Assembly (NCBI RefSeq): GCF_014164585.1
Contig: NZ_JACJFM010000001.1
Span: 186,001-250,000, forward strand
Direction: 5' to 3'
DNA length: 64,000 bases
Origin: Oceanospirillum sediminis
GTDB taxonomy: Bacteria > Pseudomonadota > Gammaproteobacteria > Pseudomonadales > Halomonadaceae
Positions 45,457-53,469 of this stretch are shown piece after piece. The notes beneath the pieces were generated by a model, which did no database searches, had not been told where the DNA came from, and saw only the letters and a list, made by a program, of their open reading frames with translations. Within the stretch, counting starts at the first letter, position 1. The number at the start of each line of letters is the position of its first letter. The translations under genes were made by a program, and so were the position numbers.

Positions 45457-46461
45457 TTATTTCAATAAACGCCAGAGCGAATCAAAGCTCTGCTCTGCAG
45501 CAGACTCCGGATGAGCCAGATGAATTTCATCCAGAGGGCAGGCAAAGAAAGCTCCAGAACGTACCCCCACCATATGGCAACCATAGCCTGCCAGTAAAAA
45601 CTCAACGGCGATGGCTCCCATTCCCGAAGCCAGCACACGATCATGGCCTGTTGGCGAACCGCCACGCTGGGTATGACCCAGAATACAGATCCGGGGTTCA
45701 TGCCCCTGCTGTTTCAGATCACCGGCAATCTGATGAATACGTTGTTCATTCTCCCCTTCAGCCACAATAATCAGCGCACTCTTTTCTTCAAAACGGGTAC
45801 GCTCCGTTGATAGCTCCTGAAAGGTGTCGGATCTAACTTCAGTCTCTGGCAACACCACAAAATCAGCACCACCGGCAATCCCAACCTCAGAGGCGATATG
45901 CCCGGAATTACGCCCCATCACTTCCACCAGAAACACCCGGCCATGAGAGTCTGCCGTATCCCGGATACGATCGATCGCATCCAGAGCGGTGTTCACCGCC
46001 GTATCAAACCCTATGGTGTCATCTGAAGCAGGAATATCGTTATCAATCGTGCCTGGCAGACCGATCACCGGCATTCCGGTTTCCTTCGCAAACAGCCTGG
46101 CTCCGGCCAGTGAACCATCGCCGCCAATCACAACCAGAGCTTCTATACCCATTTCGGTCAGCGTTTCATAAGCCTGCCAGCGTATAGCCTGTTCTTTAAA
46201 TTCCAGACAGCGATCACTTTTAAGAATCGTACCGCCACGCTGAATAATATTTTTAACCGACCGGGATGTCATAGGGCGAATATCACCATCCACCAGACCG
46301 GAATACCCCCGATGTACGCCAAAACAGTCAATACCCCGTGCAATTGCCGTACGCACTACTGCCCGAACCGCTGCATTCATACCAGGGGCATCACCGCCGC
46401 TGGTCAGAACAGCAATACGGGAAAAAGAGTGACAGGGTTTCAGTTCAGGAACAGCATACAT
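45457..46461 (-). CDS. pfkA: 6-phosphofructokinase
   Basis: 334-residue ATP-type PFK converting fructose 6-phosphate to fructose 1,6-bisphosphate. Active-site blocks: AVLTSGGDAPGMNAAVRA, VVIGGDGSLAGA (GDGS indicates ATP use), PGTIDNDI, and EVMGRNSGHIA. ATG 46461 is favoured by GAGAGG 5 bases upstream over GTG 46467. It is a lone gene convergent with the repeat cluster. Many marine relatives use the Entner-Doudoroff route and lack this enzyme, so its presence is informative. Confidence 0.95.
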   Translation of the reverse strand: MYAVPELKPCHSFSRIAVLTSGGDAPGMNAAVRAVVRTAIARGIDCFGVHRGYSGLVDGDIRPMTSRSVKNIIQRGGTILKSDRCLEFKEQAIRWQAYETLTEMGIEALVVIGGDGSLAGARLFAKETGMPVIGLPGTIDNDIPASDDTIGFDTAVNTALDAIDRIRDTADSHGRVFLVEVMGRNSGHIASEVGIAGGADFVVLPETEVRSDTFQELSTERTRFEEKSALIIVAEGENEQRIHQIAGDLKQQGHEPRICILGHTQRGGSPTGHDRVLASGMGAIAVEFLLAGYGCHMVGVRSGAFFACPLDEIHLAHPESAAEQSFDSLWRLLK

Positions 46462-46564
46462 AGACACCTCTCATTCACAATAACCAGACAAGTCCGGCAT
46501 CAATATTTAAAGTACCATAACAGTATGACGGCTTATCTGTAATATGGTTTAACCGGCGAAAAAA

Positions 46565-46615
46565 ATGCCCTGAGCGTACGACGGATAGAGAACTATCAGA
46601 GTACAAACAGGGCAT
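46565..46615 (-). terminator. Terminator of the glycerol-type ABC operon
   Basis: ATGCCCTG and CAGGGCAT pair across a 35-base loop, followed on the minus strand by a run of T (46559-46565). It lies about 145 bp beyond the last gene of the operon (46760). Confidence 0.6.
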
Positions 46616-46759
46616 CCGGGCCATCAGGCCTTATCGCATTTTCAGTTGAGCACAGAGCCTTCCAGCCGACATACACTATATCGGAACAGCGTATATCCAG
46701 AACAGGCCGCTCAAACCTGCCCTGGTCCGTTTGCAGATTCTTAATCAGAATCCAGCCGC

Positions 46760-48493
46760 TTAGTTAGCTGATTGTTTCCAGCTTTTCAGCAGGTCTTCGT
46801 AAGCAACGGTTTCACCCTGAGGCTTCTCGTTTGCCAGCTTAGCTTTTGGTGAGCCAGGCTGACTCAGCCAGTAATCCGCATCACGCTTAGCGTTCAGCTC
46901 AGGACCACAATCGCCCTGCACACCGGCACGCTCCAGACGCTTCAGTACTTTATCCTGAGCAGCCGCCAGACCATTCAGAGCTTCCTGAGGTGATTTTTCA
47001 CCATTGGCAGCTTCTGCGATGTACTGCCACCACAGCTGAGCCAGCTTCGGATAATCCGGAACGTTAGTGCCTGTTGGTGTCCATTGAGTACGAGCCGGGC
47101 TACGATAGAACTCAACCAGACCACCCAGCTTAGGCGCTTCAGCGGTCATCACTTCAGAGTTGATATCCGATTCACGAATCGGCGTCAGCCCCACCAGGGT
47201 TTTCTTCAGAGATACCGTTTTAGATACCGTGAACTGAGCATACAGCCAGGCTGCCAGACGGCGATCATCCGGAGTAGAATTCAGGAATGTCCAGGAACCA
47301 GCATCCTGATAACCCAGTTTCATGCCTTCCTGCCAGTATGGACCTTTAGGAGACGGTGCCATACGCCATTTTGGCGTACCATCTGCATTAACTACCGGCA
47401 GACCTTCTTTGGTCATGCTGGCGGTAAAGGCGGTGTACCAGAAAATCTGCTGAGCAATATTACCCTGTGCCGGAACCGGACCCGCTTCAGAGAAGGTCAT
47501 GCCCTGAGCCTGTGGTGGTGCATACTTACGCAGCCAGTCCACATATTTGGTCGTGGCGTAAACCGCAGCAGGACCGTTGGTTGCACCACCACGTTCAACA
47601 CTGGAACCAACCGGCTTACAACCTTCTACACGGATACCCCATTCGTCCACTGGCAGACCATTTGGCAGTCCCGGATCACCCGCCCCCGCCATAGAGAACC
47701 AGGCATCAGTGAAACGCCAGCCCAGAGATGGATCTTTCTTACCGTAATCCATGTGGCCGTAAACACGCTCGCCATCAATCTCTTTCACATGTACAGAGAA
47801 GAACTCAGCAATGTCTTCGTAAGCAGACCAGTTCTTAGGCACACCCAGTTCATAGCCATATATATCCTTGAACTGTTTCTTCAGATCCGCACGGGCAAAC
47901 CAGTCAGCACGGAACCAGTACAGGTTGGCAAATTGCTGATCCGGCAGCTGATACAGCTTACCGTCAGGCCCTTTAGTAAAGTCCAGACCGATAAAGTCAT
48001 TCAGATCCAGTGTTGGCAGAGTGTAGTCCTTGCCATCACCTTTCATCATGTCAGAAATTGGCACCACTTTACCGTAACGGAAGTGCGTACCAATCAGATC
48101 AGAGTCGTTGATATAGGCATCATAGATGTTACGGCCTGACTGCATCTGAGTCTGCAGTTTCTCAACCACATCACCTTCCTGAATCAGATCATGGGTCACT
48201 TTAATACCCGTGATCTCTTCAAAGGCTTTTGCCAGAACTTTGGACTCATATTCGTGAGTTGCGATGGTTTCAGATGCCACATTAATGCTCATGCCACGGA
48301 ATGGCTTAGCGGCCTCAGTAAACCAGGACAGCTCTTTCATCTGCTCGTCCTGAGAAATGCTGGACTTACTGAACTCCTGAGATAACCATTTTTCAGCTGC
48401 ATCGCTGTACTGGTCCGCAAAAACGGAACCACTTGCCAGAGATACAGACAGACTCAGAAGAAGTGCTTTGGGCCAATTTTTATTTTTTTTCAT
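46760..48493 (-). CDS. glpV: ABC transporter substrate-binding protein, GlpV-like (glycerol type)
   Basis: 577-residue periplasmic receptor, far longer than most sugar-binding proteins, as in the GlpV group. Start ATG 48493 (MKKNKNWPK) has GAGG 7 bases upstream; the signal peptide ends at VFA-DQYSDAA. It contains the extracellular-solute-binding type 1 fold (INVASETIATHEYESKVLAKAFEEITGIKV split at residue 60-90) and several Trp/Tyr-rich loops. With the five upstream genes it matches the glpSTPQUV order known from Rhizobium glycerol uptake. Glycerol is the best guess; related polyols are possible. Confidence 0.8.
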   Translation of the reverse strand: MKKNKNWPKALLLSLSVSLASGSVFADQYSDAAEKWLSQEFSKSSISQDEQMKELSWFTEAAKPFRGMSINVASETIATHEYESKVLAKAFEEITGIKVTHDLIQEGDVVEKLQTQMQSGRNIYDAYINDSDLIGTHFRYGKVVPISDMMKGDGKDYTLPTLDLNDFIGLDFTKGPDGKLYQLPDQQFANLYWFRADWFARADLKKQFKDIYGYELGVPKNWSAYEDIAEFFSVHVKEIDGERVYGHMDYGKKDPSLGWRFTDAWFSMAGAGDPGLPNGLPVDEWGIRVEGCKPVGSSVERGGATNGPAAVYATTKYVDWLRKYAPPQAQGMTFSEAGPVPAQGNIAQQIFWYTAFTASMTKEGLPVVNADGTPKWRMAPSPKGPYWQEGMKLGYQDAGSWTFLNSTPDDRRLAAWLYAQFTVSKTVSLKKTLVGLTPIRESDINSEVMTAEAPKLGGLVEFYRSPARTQWTPTGTNVPDYPKLAQLWWQYIAEAANGEKSPQEALNGLAAAQDKVLKRLERAGVQGDCGPELNAKRDADYWLSQPGSPKAKLANEKPQGETVAYEDLLKSWKQSAN

Positions 48494-48698
48494 TTCCAAC
48501 CTCATAAGAGAAGCTTCTGGTTTTATTTCAGGCACAGTTCCCCTTCAAAGGGCTGTTACCTTTCCTTCCAGCTTGAGTGAAAGTGGCCGGGGGCAAAGCG
48601 GGCTCAGTTTGAACAAAGGTCAATTTATTCAGGGTCGAACACAGGCAGTTCTGCTTCGTCACTCCGGCCAGGAGCGTGTCCTCAGTCAGAGGACTGTT

Positions 48699-48971
48699 TT
48701 ATCCCCATCGCATAACGATAAAGAGCCATACGCAGGAAATTCCCAGTGCAATCCACAACGTCATATCGGTCAGACCGACATACATCAGATGGATATAGGC
48801 ACTTGTCAGCAGACCGATAAACAAACGGTCACCCCGTGTGGTTTCTATCGGTAAGAAGCCTTTTCGTTCTACACAGGGTGAACGCAGTTCGAATACGGTC
48901 ATGCATACTAAAATTGCAGCAATAACAGAGAAGAAGACTGCCGTTGGTAATGTCCAGGCCATCCAGCTCAT
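48699..48971 (-). CDS. glpU: Small membrane protein, DUF2160/GlpU-like
   Basis: 90 residues with three predicted helices (MSWMAWTLPTAVFFSVIAAILV; IGLLTSAYIHLMYVGL; LWIALGISCVWLFIVMRWG). This is the DUF2160 family, found only as part of this type of ABC cluster, between the second permease and the receptor. It lies 15 bp after glpQ. Its exact role in transport is not known. Confidence 0.85.
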   Translation of the reverse strand: MSWMAWTLPTAVFFSVIAAILVCMTVFELRSPCVERKGFLPIETTRGDRLFIGLLTSAYIHLMYVGLTDMTLWIALGISCVWLFIVMRWG

Positions 48972-48986
48972 GATTACACCTCCCGA

Positions 48987-49892
48987 TCAGACCCGGCCCA
49001 GGGCAAAGCCCTTCGCCACGTGGTTACGGACAAACCAGATCACCAGCAGGCCCGGAATAATGGTCAGCACACCCGCCGCAGCCAGCACACCCCAGTCGAT
49101 CCCCGTCGCCCCGACCGTTCGGGTCATAATGGCAGCGATAGGTTTGGCTTCTACCGAAGTCAGCGTTCGGGCCAGCAGCAGTTCTACCCAGGAGAACATA
49201 AAGCAGAAGAAAGCCGTCACACCGATCCCTGAACGGATCAGTGGCAGAAAAATCTTCAGGAAGAAGGTGTGGAACTTATAGCCATCGATATACGCCGTTT
49301 CATCAATCTCACGGGGAACACCGGACATAAAACCTTCCAGAATCCATACCGCCAGCGGCACATTAAACAGACAGTGCGCCAGAGCAACGGCCAGATGGGT
49401 ATCAAACAAACCCACTGATGAATACAGCTGAAAAAACGGCAACAGAAATACTGCAGGCGGTGCCATACGGTTAGTCAGCAGCCAGAAAAACAGGTGCTTA
49501 TCACCGGTAAACTTGTAACGACTGAAAGCGTAGGCCGCTGGCAGTGCCACCATCAGAGTGATAATCACATTCAGCGATACATAGGTCATAGAATTGACGT
49601 AACCCATATACCAGCTGGGATCACTGAAAATCACCTGGTAGTTTTCCAGGGTAAAATTCTGCGGCCACAGTGTCAGGCCTCCCAGAATCTCTTCGTTACT
49701 TTTGAACGACATATTCAGCAGCCAGTAAATCGGCACCAGTACAAACAGAATGTACGCGGTAATGCCAATATTCTTACGTCGCTGAGTATTCACCCGGCGT
49801 TTTGCATTAGCGGGCAACACAAAACGCTTAGGCTGTTGTGTGCTACCGGCACCAGCCGTCTGACTGGCGGTGTTCTGAGTCATGCTTGTCAT
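48987..49892 (-). CDS. glpQ: ABC transporter permease, GlpQ-like (MalG type)
   Basis: 301-residue permease with a 40-residue polar N-terminal lead, six helices and the EAA loop REIDETAYIDGYKFHTFFLKIFLP near residue 195-218, which docks on the ATPases. The MalG-type C-terminal end is present. It starts 11 bp after glpP. Role: one half of the channel for the polyol. Confidence 0.88.
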   Translation of the reverse strand: MTSMTQNTASQTAGAGSTQQPKRFVLPANAKRRVNTQRRKNIGITAYILFVLVPIYWLLNMSFKSNEEILGGLTLWPQNFTLENYQVIFSDPSWYMGYVNSMTYVSLNVIITLMVALPAAYAFSRYKFTGDKHLFFWLLTNRMAPPAVFLLPFFQLYSSVGLFDTHLAVALAHCLFNVPLAVWILEGFMSGVPREIDETAYIDGYKFHTFFLKIFLPLIRSGIGVTAFFCFMFSWVELLLARTLTSVEAKPIAAIMTRTVGATGIDWGVLAAAGVLTIIPGLLVIWFVRNHVAKGFALGRV

Positions 49893-49903
49893 AACAGGCC
49901 CCT

Positions 49904-50770
49904 TTATTCCGACTTATCCAGGTGAGAGATACTGGTAAAGAACAACCAGCTCACCAGCAGTACGATCAGGAAGTAGATCAGAGAGAAGGCTGCTGCCGGT
50001 CCCAGATCAAACTGTCCAATCGCCATCTTGGTCAGGGTCTGGCTCAAAAAGGTTGTTGAGTTACCCGGACCACCACCGGTCAGAACAAACGGCTCGGTGT
50101 AGATCATAAAGCTGTCCATAAAGCGCAGCAGAATGCCAATCACCAGCACGCTTTTCAGCTTAGGCAGCTGGATATAGCGGAAAATGGCCCATTTAGACGC
50201 ACGGTCGATACGTGCCGCCTGATAGTAAGCCTCAGGAATAGCTCTCAGACCGGAGTAGCACAACAGCGCCACCAGAGAGGTCCAGTGCCAGACATCCATC
50301 AACAGTACGGTGAACCAGGCATCCCCCGGATTAGAGGCGTAGTTATAATCAATGCCGATACTGTTCAGTGCCCAGCCAAACAAACCAATATCTTCACGAC
50401 CAAATACCTGCCAGATCGTGCCCACTACGTTCCAGGGAATCAGCAGAGGAATGGCCAGTAGAATCAGACTCAGCGACGCCGCCTTACCTTTCGTTGGCAT
50501 CATCAGTGCCACTGCGATTCCCAGAGGGATTTCAATCAACAGTACGCAGCCGGAGAAGATAAACTGGCGGATCAGAGAATCATGCAGACGCGGGTCCTGC
50601 AGTACCTCCCGGTACCATTCAGCACCGACAAAGTAAGCGGTATTCTGGTCAAAAATATCCTGTACGGAATAGTTAACAACTGTCATCAGGGGGATCACAG
50701 CAGAGAAGGCTACCAGCAGGAAAACCGGCAGCACTAAAAACCAGGCTTTGTTATTTTCAGTCTTGTTCAT
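49904..50770 (-). CDS. glpP: ABC transporter permease, GlpP-like (MalF type)
   Basis: 288-residue permease with six helices. The EAA loop is IPEAYYQAARIDRASKWAIFRYIQLPKLKSVL as adjoining pieces at about residues 177-208. It overlaps glpT by 4 bp. It pairs with GlpQ. Confidence 0.88.
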   Translation of the reverse strand: MNKTENNKAWFLVLPVFLLVAFSAVIPLMTVVNYSVQDIFDQNTAYFVGAEWYREVLQDPRLHDSLIRQFIFSGCVLLIEIPLGIAVALMMPTKGKAASLSLILLAIPLLIPWNVVGTIWQVFGREDIGLFGWALNSIGIDYNYASNPGDAWFTVLLMDVWHWTSLVALLCYSGLRAIPEAYYQAARIDRASKWAIFRYIQLPKLKSVLVIGILLRFMDSFMIYTEPFVLTGGGPGNSTTFLSQTLTKMAIGQFDLGPAAAFSLIYFLIVLLVSWLFFTSISHLDKSE

Positions 50771-51942
50771 GCCTGACGTACCTCGGTTGTCTGAGAGGGA
50801 TCTGAATCAGAACGATCCTGTGAATCTGCAGCATCCTGATCGGCTGAAGGCTCATCCGGTACCAGATATTCATCCACATACAGTTTCAGCCACTGAGACG
50901 GAAAACTGATCCATGCGGTATTTTCCGGCACCGCCTGATCTTCATCCAGACGGGCTTTCAGAATCTGACCTTCCAGCTCCATAGTCAGAATTTTGTAAGT
51001 GCCCAGATCTTCCACATGGCGCACATCACAGGAATAAGCGCCTTTAATGGCTTCATCGCAGACATGCACAAACTCCGGACGGATGCCCACTTTTACATTG
51101 GCAGAAGGGTTCTGGTTCAGGAACTGACACAGATGGTCCGACAGAGGAATAAACTGATCCTTAAACATCACTCCGCCTTCAACACGGGTGACTTCCAGGA
51201 TATTCATTCCCGGGCTGCCGATAAAATAACCAACAAAGGTATGGTTCGGTTCTTCAAACAACTCACGGGGTGTACCGAACTGCACGATCTGGCCGCCGTA
51301 CATCACAGCAATCTTGTCTGCAAATGTCGCAGCTTCCAGCTGATCGTGAGTCACATACACCATGGTAAGATTGAACTGTTCATGGATCTGCTTCAGCTTA
51401 CGACGCAGCTTCCATTTCAGGTGTGGATCAATCACCGTCAGAGGCTCATCAAACAGAATGGCCGATACATCATCACGTACCAGGCCGCGTCCCATAGAGA
51501 CTTTCTGTTTTTCATCTGCGGTCAGGCCTTTGGCCTTTCTGTCCAGCAGCTCCTGCAGTTCCAGAATTTCAGCGATTTCCAGTACCTTAGCGCGTACCTT
51601 GCCTTCATCCACTTTCATATTACGTAGCGGAAAGGCCAGGTTATCAAACACCGTCATGGAGTCATAAACCACAGGGAACTGGAACACCTGAGCAATATTG
51701 CGCTCTTCCGGTGGAATATCGTTCACCCGCTGACCATCAAACAGTACATCGCCTTCTGAAGGCGATAACAGGCCCGAGATAATATTCAGCAGGGTACTTT
51801 TACCGCAGCCTGAAGGACCTAAAAGAGCATAAGCGCCCCCCTGGTGCCAGACATGGTCCATCTCTCGAATAGCATAATCAGATGGCGACTGAGGGGCAGG
51901 GCTATAACTATGCGCCAGTGATTTCAGATGAATCTCAGCCAT
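50767..51942 (-). CDS. glpT: ABC transporter ATP-binding protein, GlpT-like
   Basis: 391-residue MalK-class ATPase. Walker A LLGPSGCGKSTLLNI is intact; the signature region is altered (AKGLTADEKQKVSMGRGLV in place of LSGGQ), as in this subgroup; Walker B AILFDEPLTVIDP. A C-terminal TOBE domain (about 285-365) ends in an acidic, Ser/Asp-rich tail. It overlaps glpS by 8 bp. The paired GlpS has a normal signature, so the transporter has one canonical and one degenerate ATP site. Confidence 0.88.
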   Translation of the reverse strand: MAEIHLKSLAHSYSPAPQSPSDYAIREMDHVWHQGGAYALLGPSGCGKSTLLNIISGLLSPSEGDVLFDGQRVNDIPPEERNIAQVFQFPVVYDSMTVFDNLAFPLRNMKVDEGKVRAKVLEIAEILELQELLDRKAKGLTADEKQKVSMGRGLVRDDVSAILFDEPLTVIDPHLKWKLRRKLKQIHEQFNLTMVYVTHDQLEAATFADKIAVMYGGQIVQFGTPRELFEEPNHTFVGYFIGSPGMNILEVTRVEGGVMFKDQFIPLSDHLCQFLNQNPSANVKVGIRPEFVHVCDEAIKGAYSCDVRHVEDLGTYKILTMELEGQILKARLDEDQAVPENTAWISFPSQWLKLYVDEYLVPDEPSADQDAADSQDRSDSDPSQTTEVRQA

Positions 51943-53050
51943 GGGTCACCTCCATCGCAGCATCTCCCTGGTACAAACGCCCTGGCGCTTGCAGCATCCT
52001 GCCGTCCAGATCAAACACAAACAGCTTATGGGTGGGCAGATACACCTTAATCGGTGTGTCCGTGTGATATTCATGTACGCCGGACAACTGCAGAACCAGA
52101 TTGAAGTGATTGTTCTTCACATGCATAAAGGTTTCAGAGCCACTGATTTCAGCCAGCTCCACCAGCACAGAAACTTCCAGATCATCATCGTTATGAGGCA
52201 CCAGACCGATATGACTCGGCCGCACCCCAAAGAAATATTCGCCGGGTTTCAGTCCCCGGATATCCTGATTCAGCGGGAAGTGTACTGTGCTGTCGAACGT
52301 CACTTCCGTTTCCGATACGGTGCCCCGAATCAGATTGATCGGCGGTTCACTGAACAGCTCTGCGGCATCAATGTTCACCGGATAGCGGTACACCTCAGAA
52401 GACGGCCCGCTCTGAATCACCTTACCTTCGTGCAGCAAAGTGGTTACACCACCTAATGCCAGTGCTTCGTTGGGTTCTGTTGAGGCATACACTGCAATGG
52501 AGTTACGGGCTTTCAGCAGCTCTCGAATCTCCTGACGCAGCTCTTCACGCAGTTTGTAATCCAGATTAACTAACGGCTCATCAAACAGAATCAGGCTGGC
52601 ATCTTTTACCAGAGCCCGCGCCATAGCGGTACGTTGCTGCTGACCACCGGACAGTTCCAGCGGACGTCGCTCAAGGAAAGGATCGATATGCAGCATTTCA
52701 GCGGTTTCATGAACCCGCTTACGAATCTCACCTTCCGCAACTTTCGCCAGACGTAGCGGCGAGGCGATATTCTCGTATACGGTCCAGTTCGGATAATTGA
52801 TAAATTGCTGATACACCATGGAGATATTGCGCTGCTGAACAGGAACACCGGTCACATCGACCCCGTTCATCAGCACCTGGCCTTCGGTAGGCTTATCCAG
52901 CCCGGCCATCAAACGCATCAGGGATGTTTTCCCTGCCAGTGTTCGTCCCAGAAGTACATTGAACGAACCTGGCTCCAGCGTTAGGCAGGCATTGTCGATA
53001 TGGCATTCACCATCCACAATGCGCGTGACATTCTGAAGAGTTAAAGACAT
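51935..53050 (-). CDS. glpS: ABC transporter ATP-binding protein, GlpS-like
   Basis: 371-residue ATPase, first gene of the operon. The phosphate loop is LLGRTLAGKTSLMRLMAG, with R-T-L-A in place of the usual P-S-G-S, again typical of this subgroup; signature ELSGGQQQRTAMARAL and Walker B LILFDEPLVNLD are normal. A TOBE region follows. An AAAGGACAACAAG site precedes ATG 53050. It is divergent from the AcoR-like regulator at 53470. Confidence 0.88.
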   Translation of the reverse strand: MSLTLQNVTRIVDGECHIDNACLTLEPGSFNVLLGRTLAGKTSLMRLMAGLDKPTEGQVLMNGVDVTGVPVQQRNISMVYQQFINYPNWTVYENIASPLRLAKVAEGEIRKRVHETAEMLHIDPFLERRPLELSGGQQQRTAMARALVKDASLILFDEPLVNLDYKLREELRQEIRELLKARNSIAVYASTEPNEALALGGVTTLLHEGKVIQSGPSSEVYRYPVNIDAAELFSEPPINLIRGTVSETEVTFDSTVHFPLNQDIRGLKPGEYFFGVRPSHIGLVPHNDDDLEVSVLVELAEISGSETFMHVKNNHFNLVLQLSGVHEYHTDTPIKVYLPTHKLFVFDLDGRMLQAPGRLYQGDAAMEVTHG

Positions 53051-53171
53051 CTTGTTGTCCTTTTTATTCTTTTAATCGGCCCCTTCGTCCGATCTGGTCA
53101 AACCGGACAACAGGCGAATTCCAACATCCGGCAGATCTTATTTTTCTGCTTGATCTGTCAACGCAGAGATG

Positions 53172-53183
53172 TTCGAATTCGAA
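53172..53183. promoter_or_regulatory. 12-bp perfect palindrome upstream of glpS
   Basis: TTCGAATTCGAA, 122 bp before the glpS start. It could be an operator for the operon. I could not find a convincing -24/-12 promoter (GG-N10-GC) near it. Confidence 0.35.
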
Positions 53184-53320
53184 GCAGCATCATCGCACTC
53201 AGTGAAAAAAAACCGCAACACAAATTTAACAAAACAAACTAACCATTTGTTTTTAAAAGAATTTTCATTAAGAATGGATTCAGATCATTATTTATACAAA
53301 TTGATCAAATACGAAAAAAC

Positions 53321-53388
53321 TGTTCACTAACCGACTGGCGGTGAACACTTTTGAACAGATATACTGACCGACCGTGAACACTGAACAG
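53321..53388. promoter_or_regulatory. GTGAACA repeat cluster in the glpS-regulator spacer
   Basis: TGTTCAC (53321) faces GTGAACA (53341) across 13 bases. GTGAACACTTTTGAACAG (53341-53358) recurs as GTGAACACTGAACAG (53374-53388), 33 bp on, about three helical turns. Repeated symmetrical boxes between divergent genes suggest binding sites for the Fis-type HTH of the adjacent regulator. Confidence 0.5.
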
Positions 53389-53469
53389 TGCTCCGAGGCA
53401 GTCAGGAAATCAGGCAGGGAATACAGGAAAACAACAAAAAAGATGTCCCTGAGACATCGGAGATGGCCC

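Noticed and set aside
47084-48139. 351-residue plus-strand reading frame
   Set aside because: It is fully antisense to glpV, whose codon use and domain fit are strong; the product is Arg/His/Thr-rich without a recognisable fold.
53051-53469. Sigma-54 promoter for glpS
   Set aside because: No GG-N10-GC pair in a suitable place was found on the minus strand, and the regulator lacks GAFTGA.
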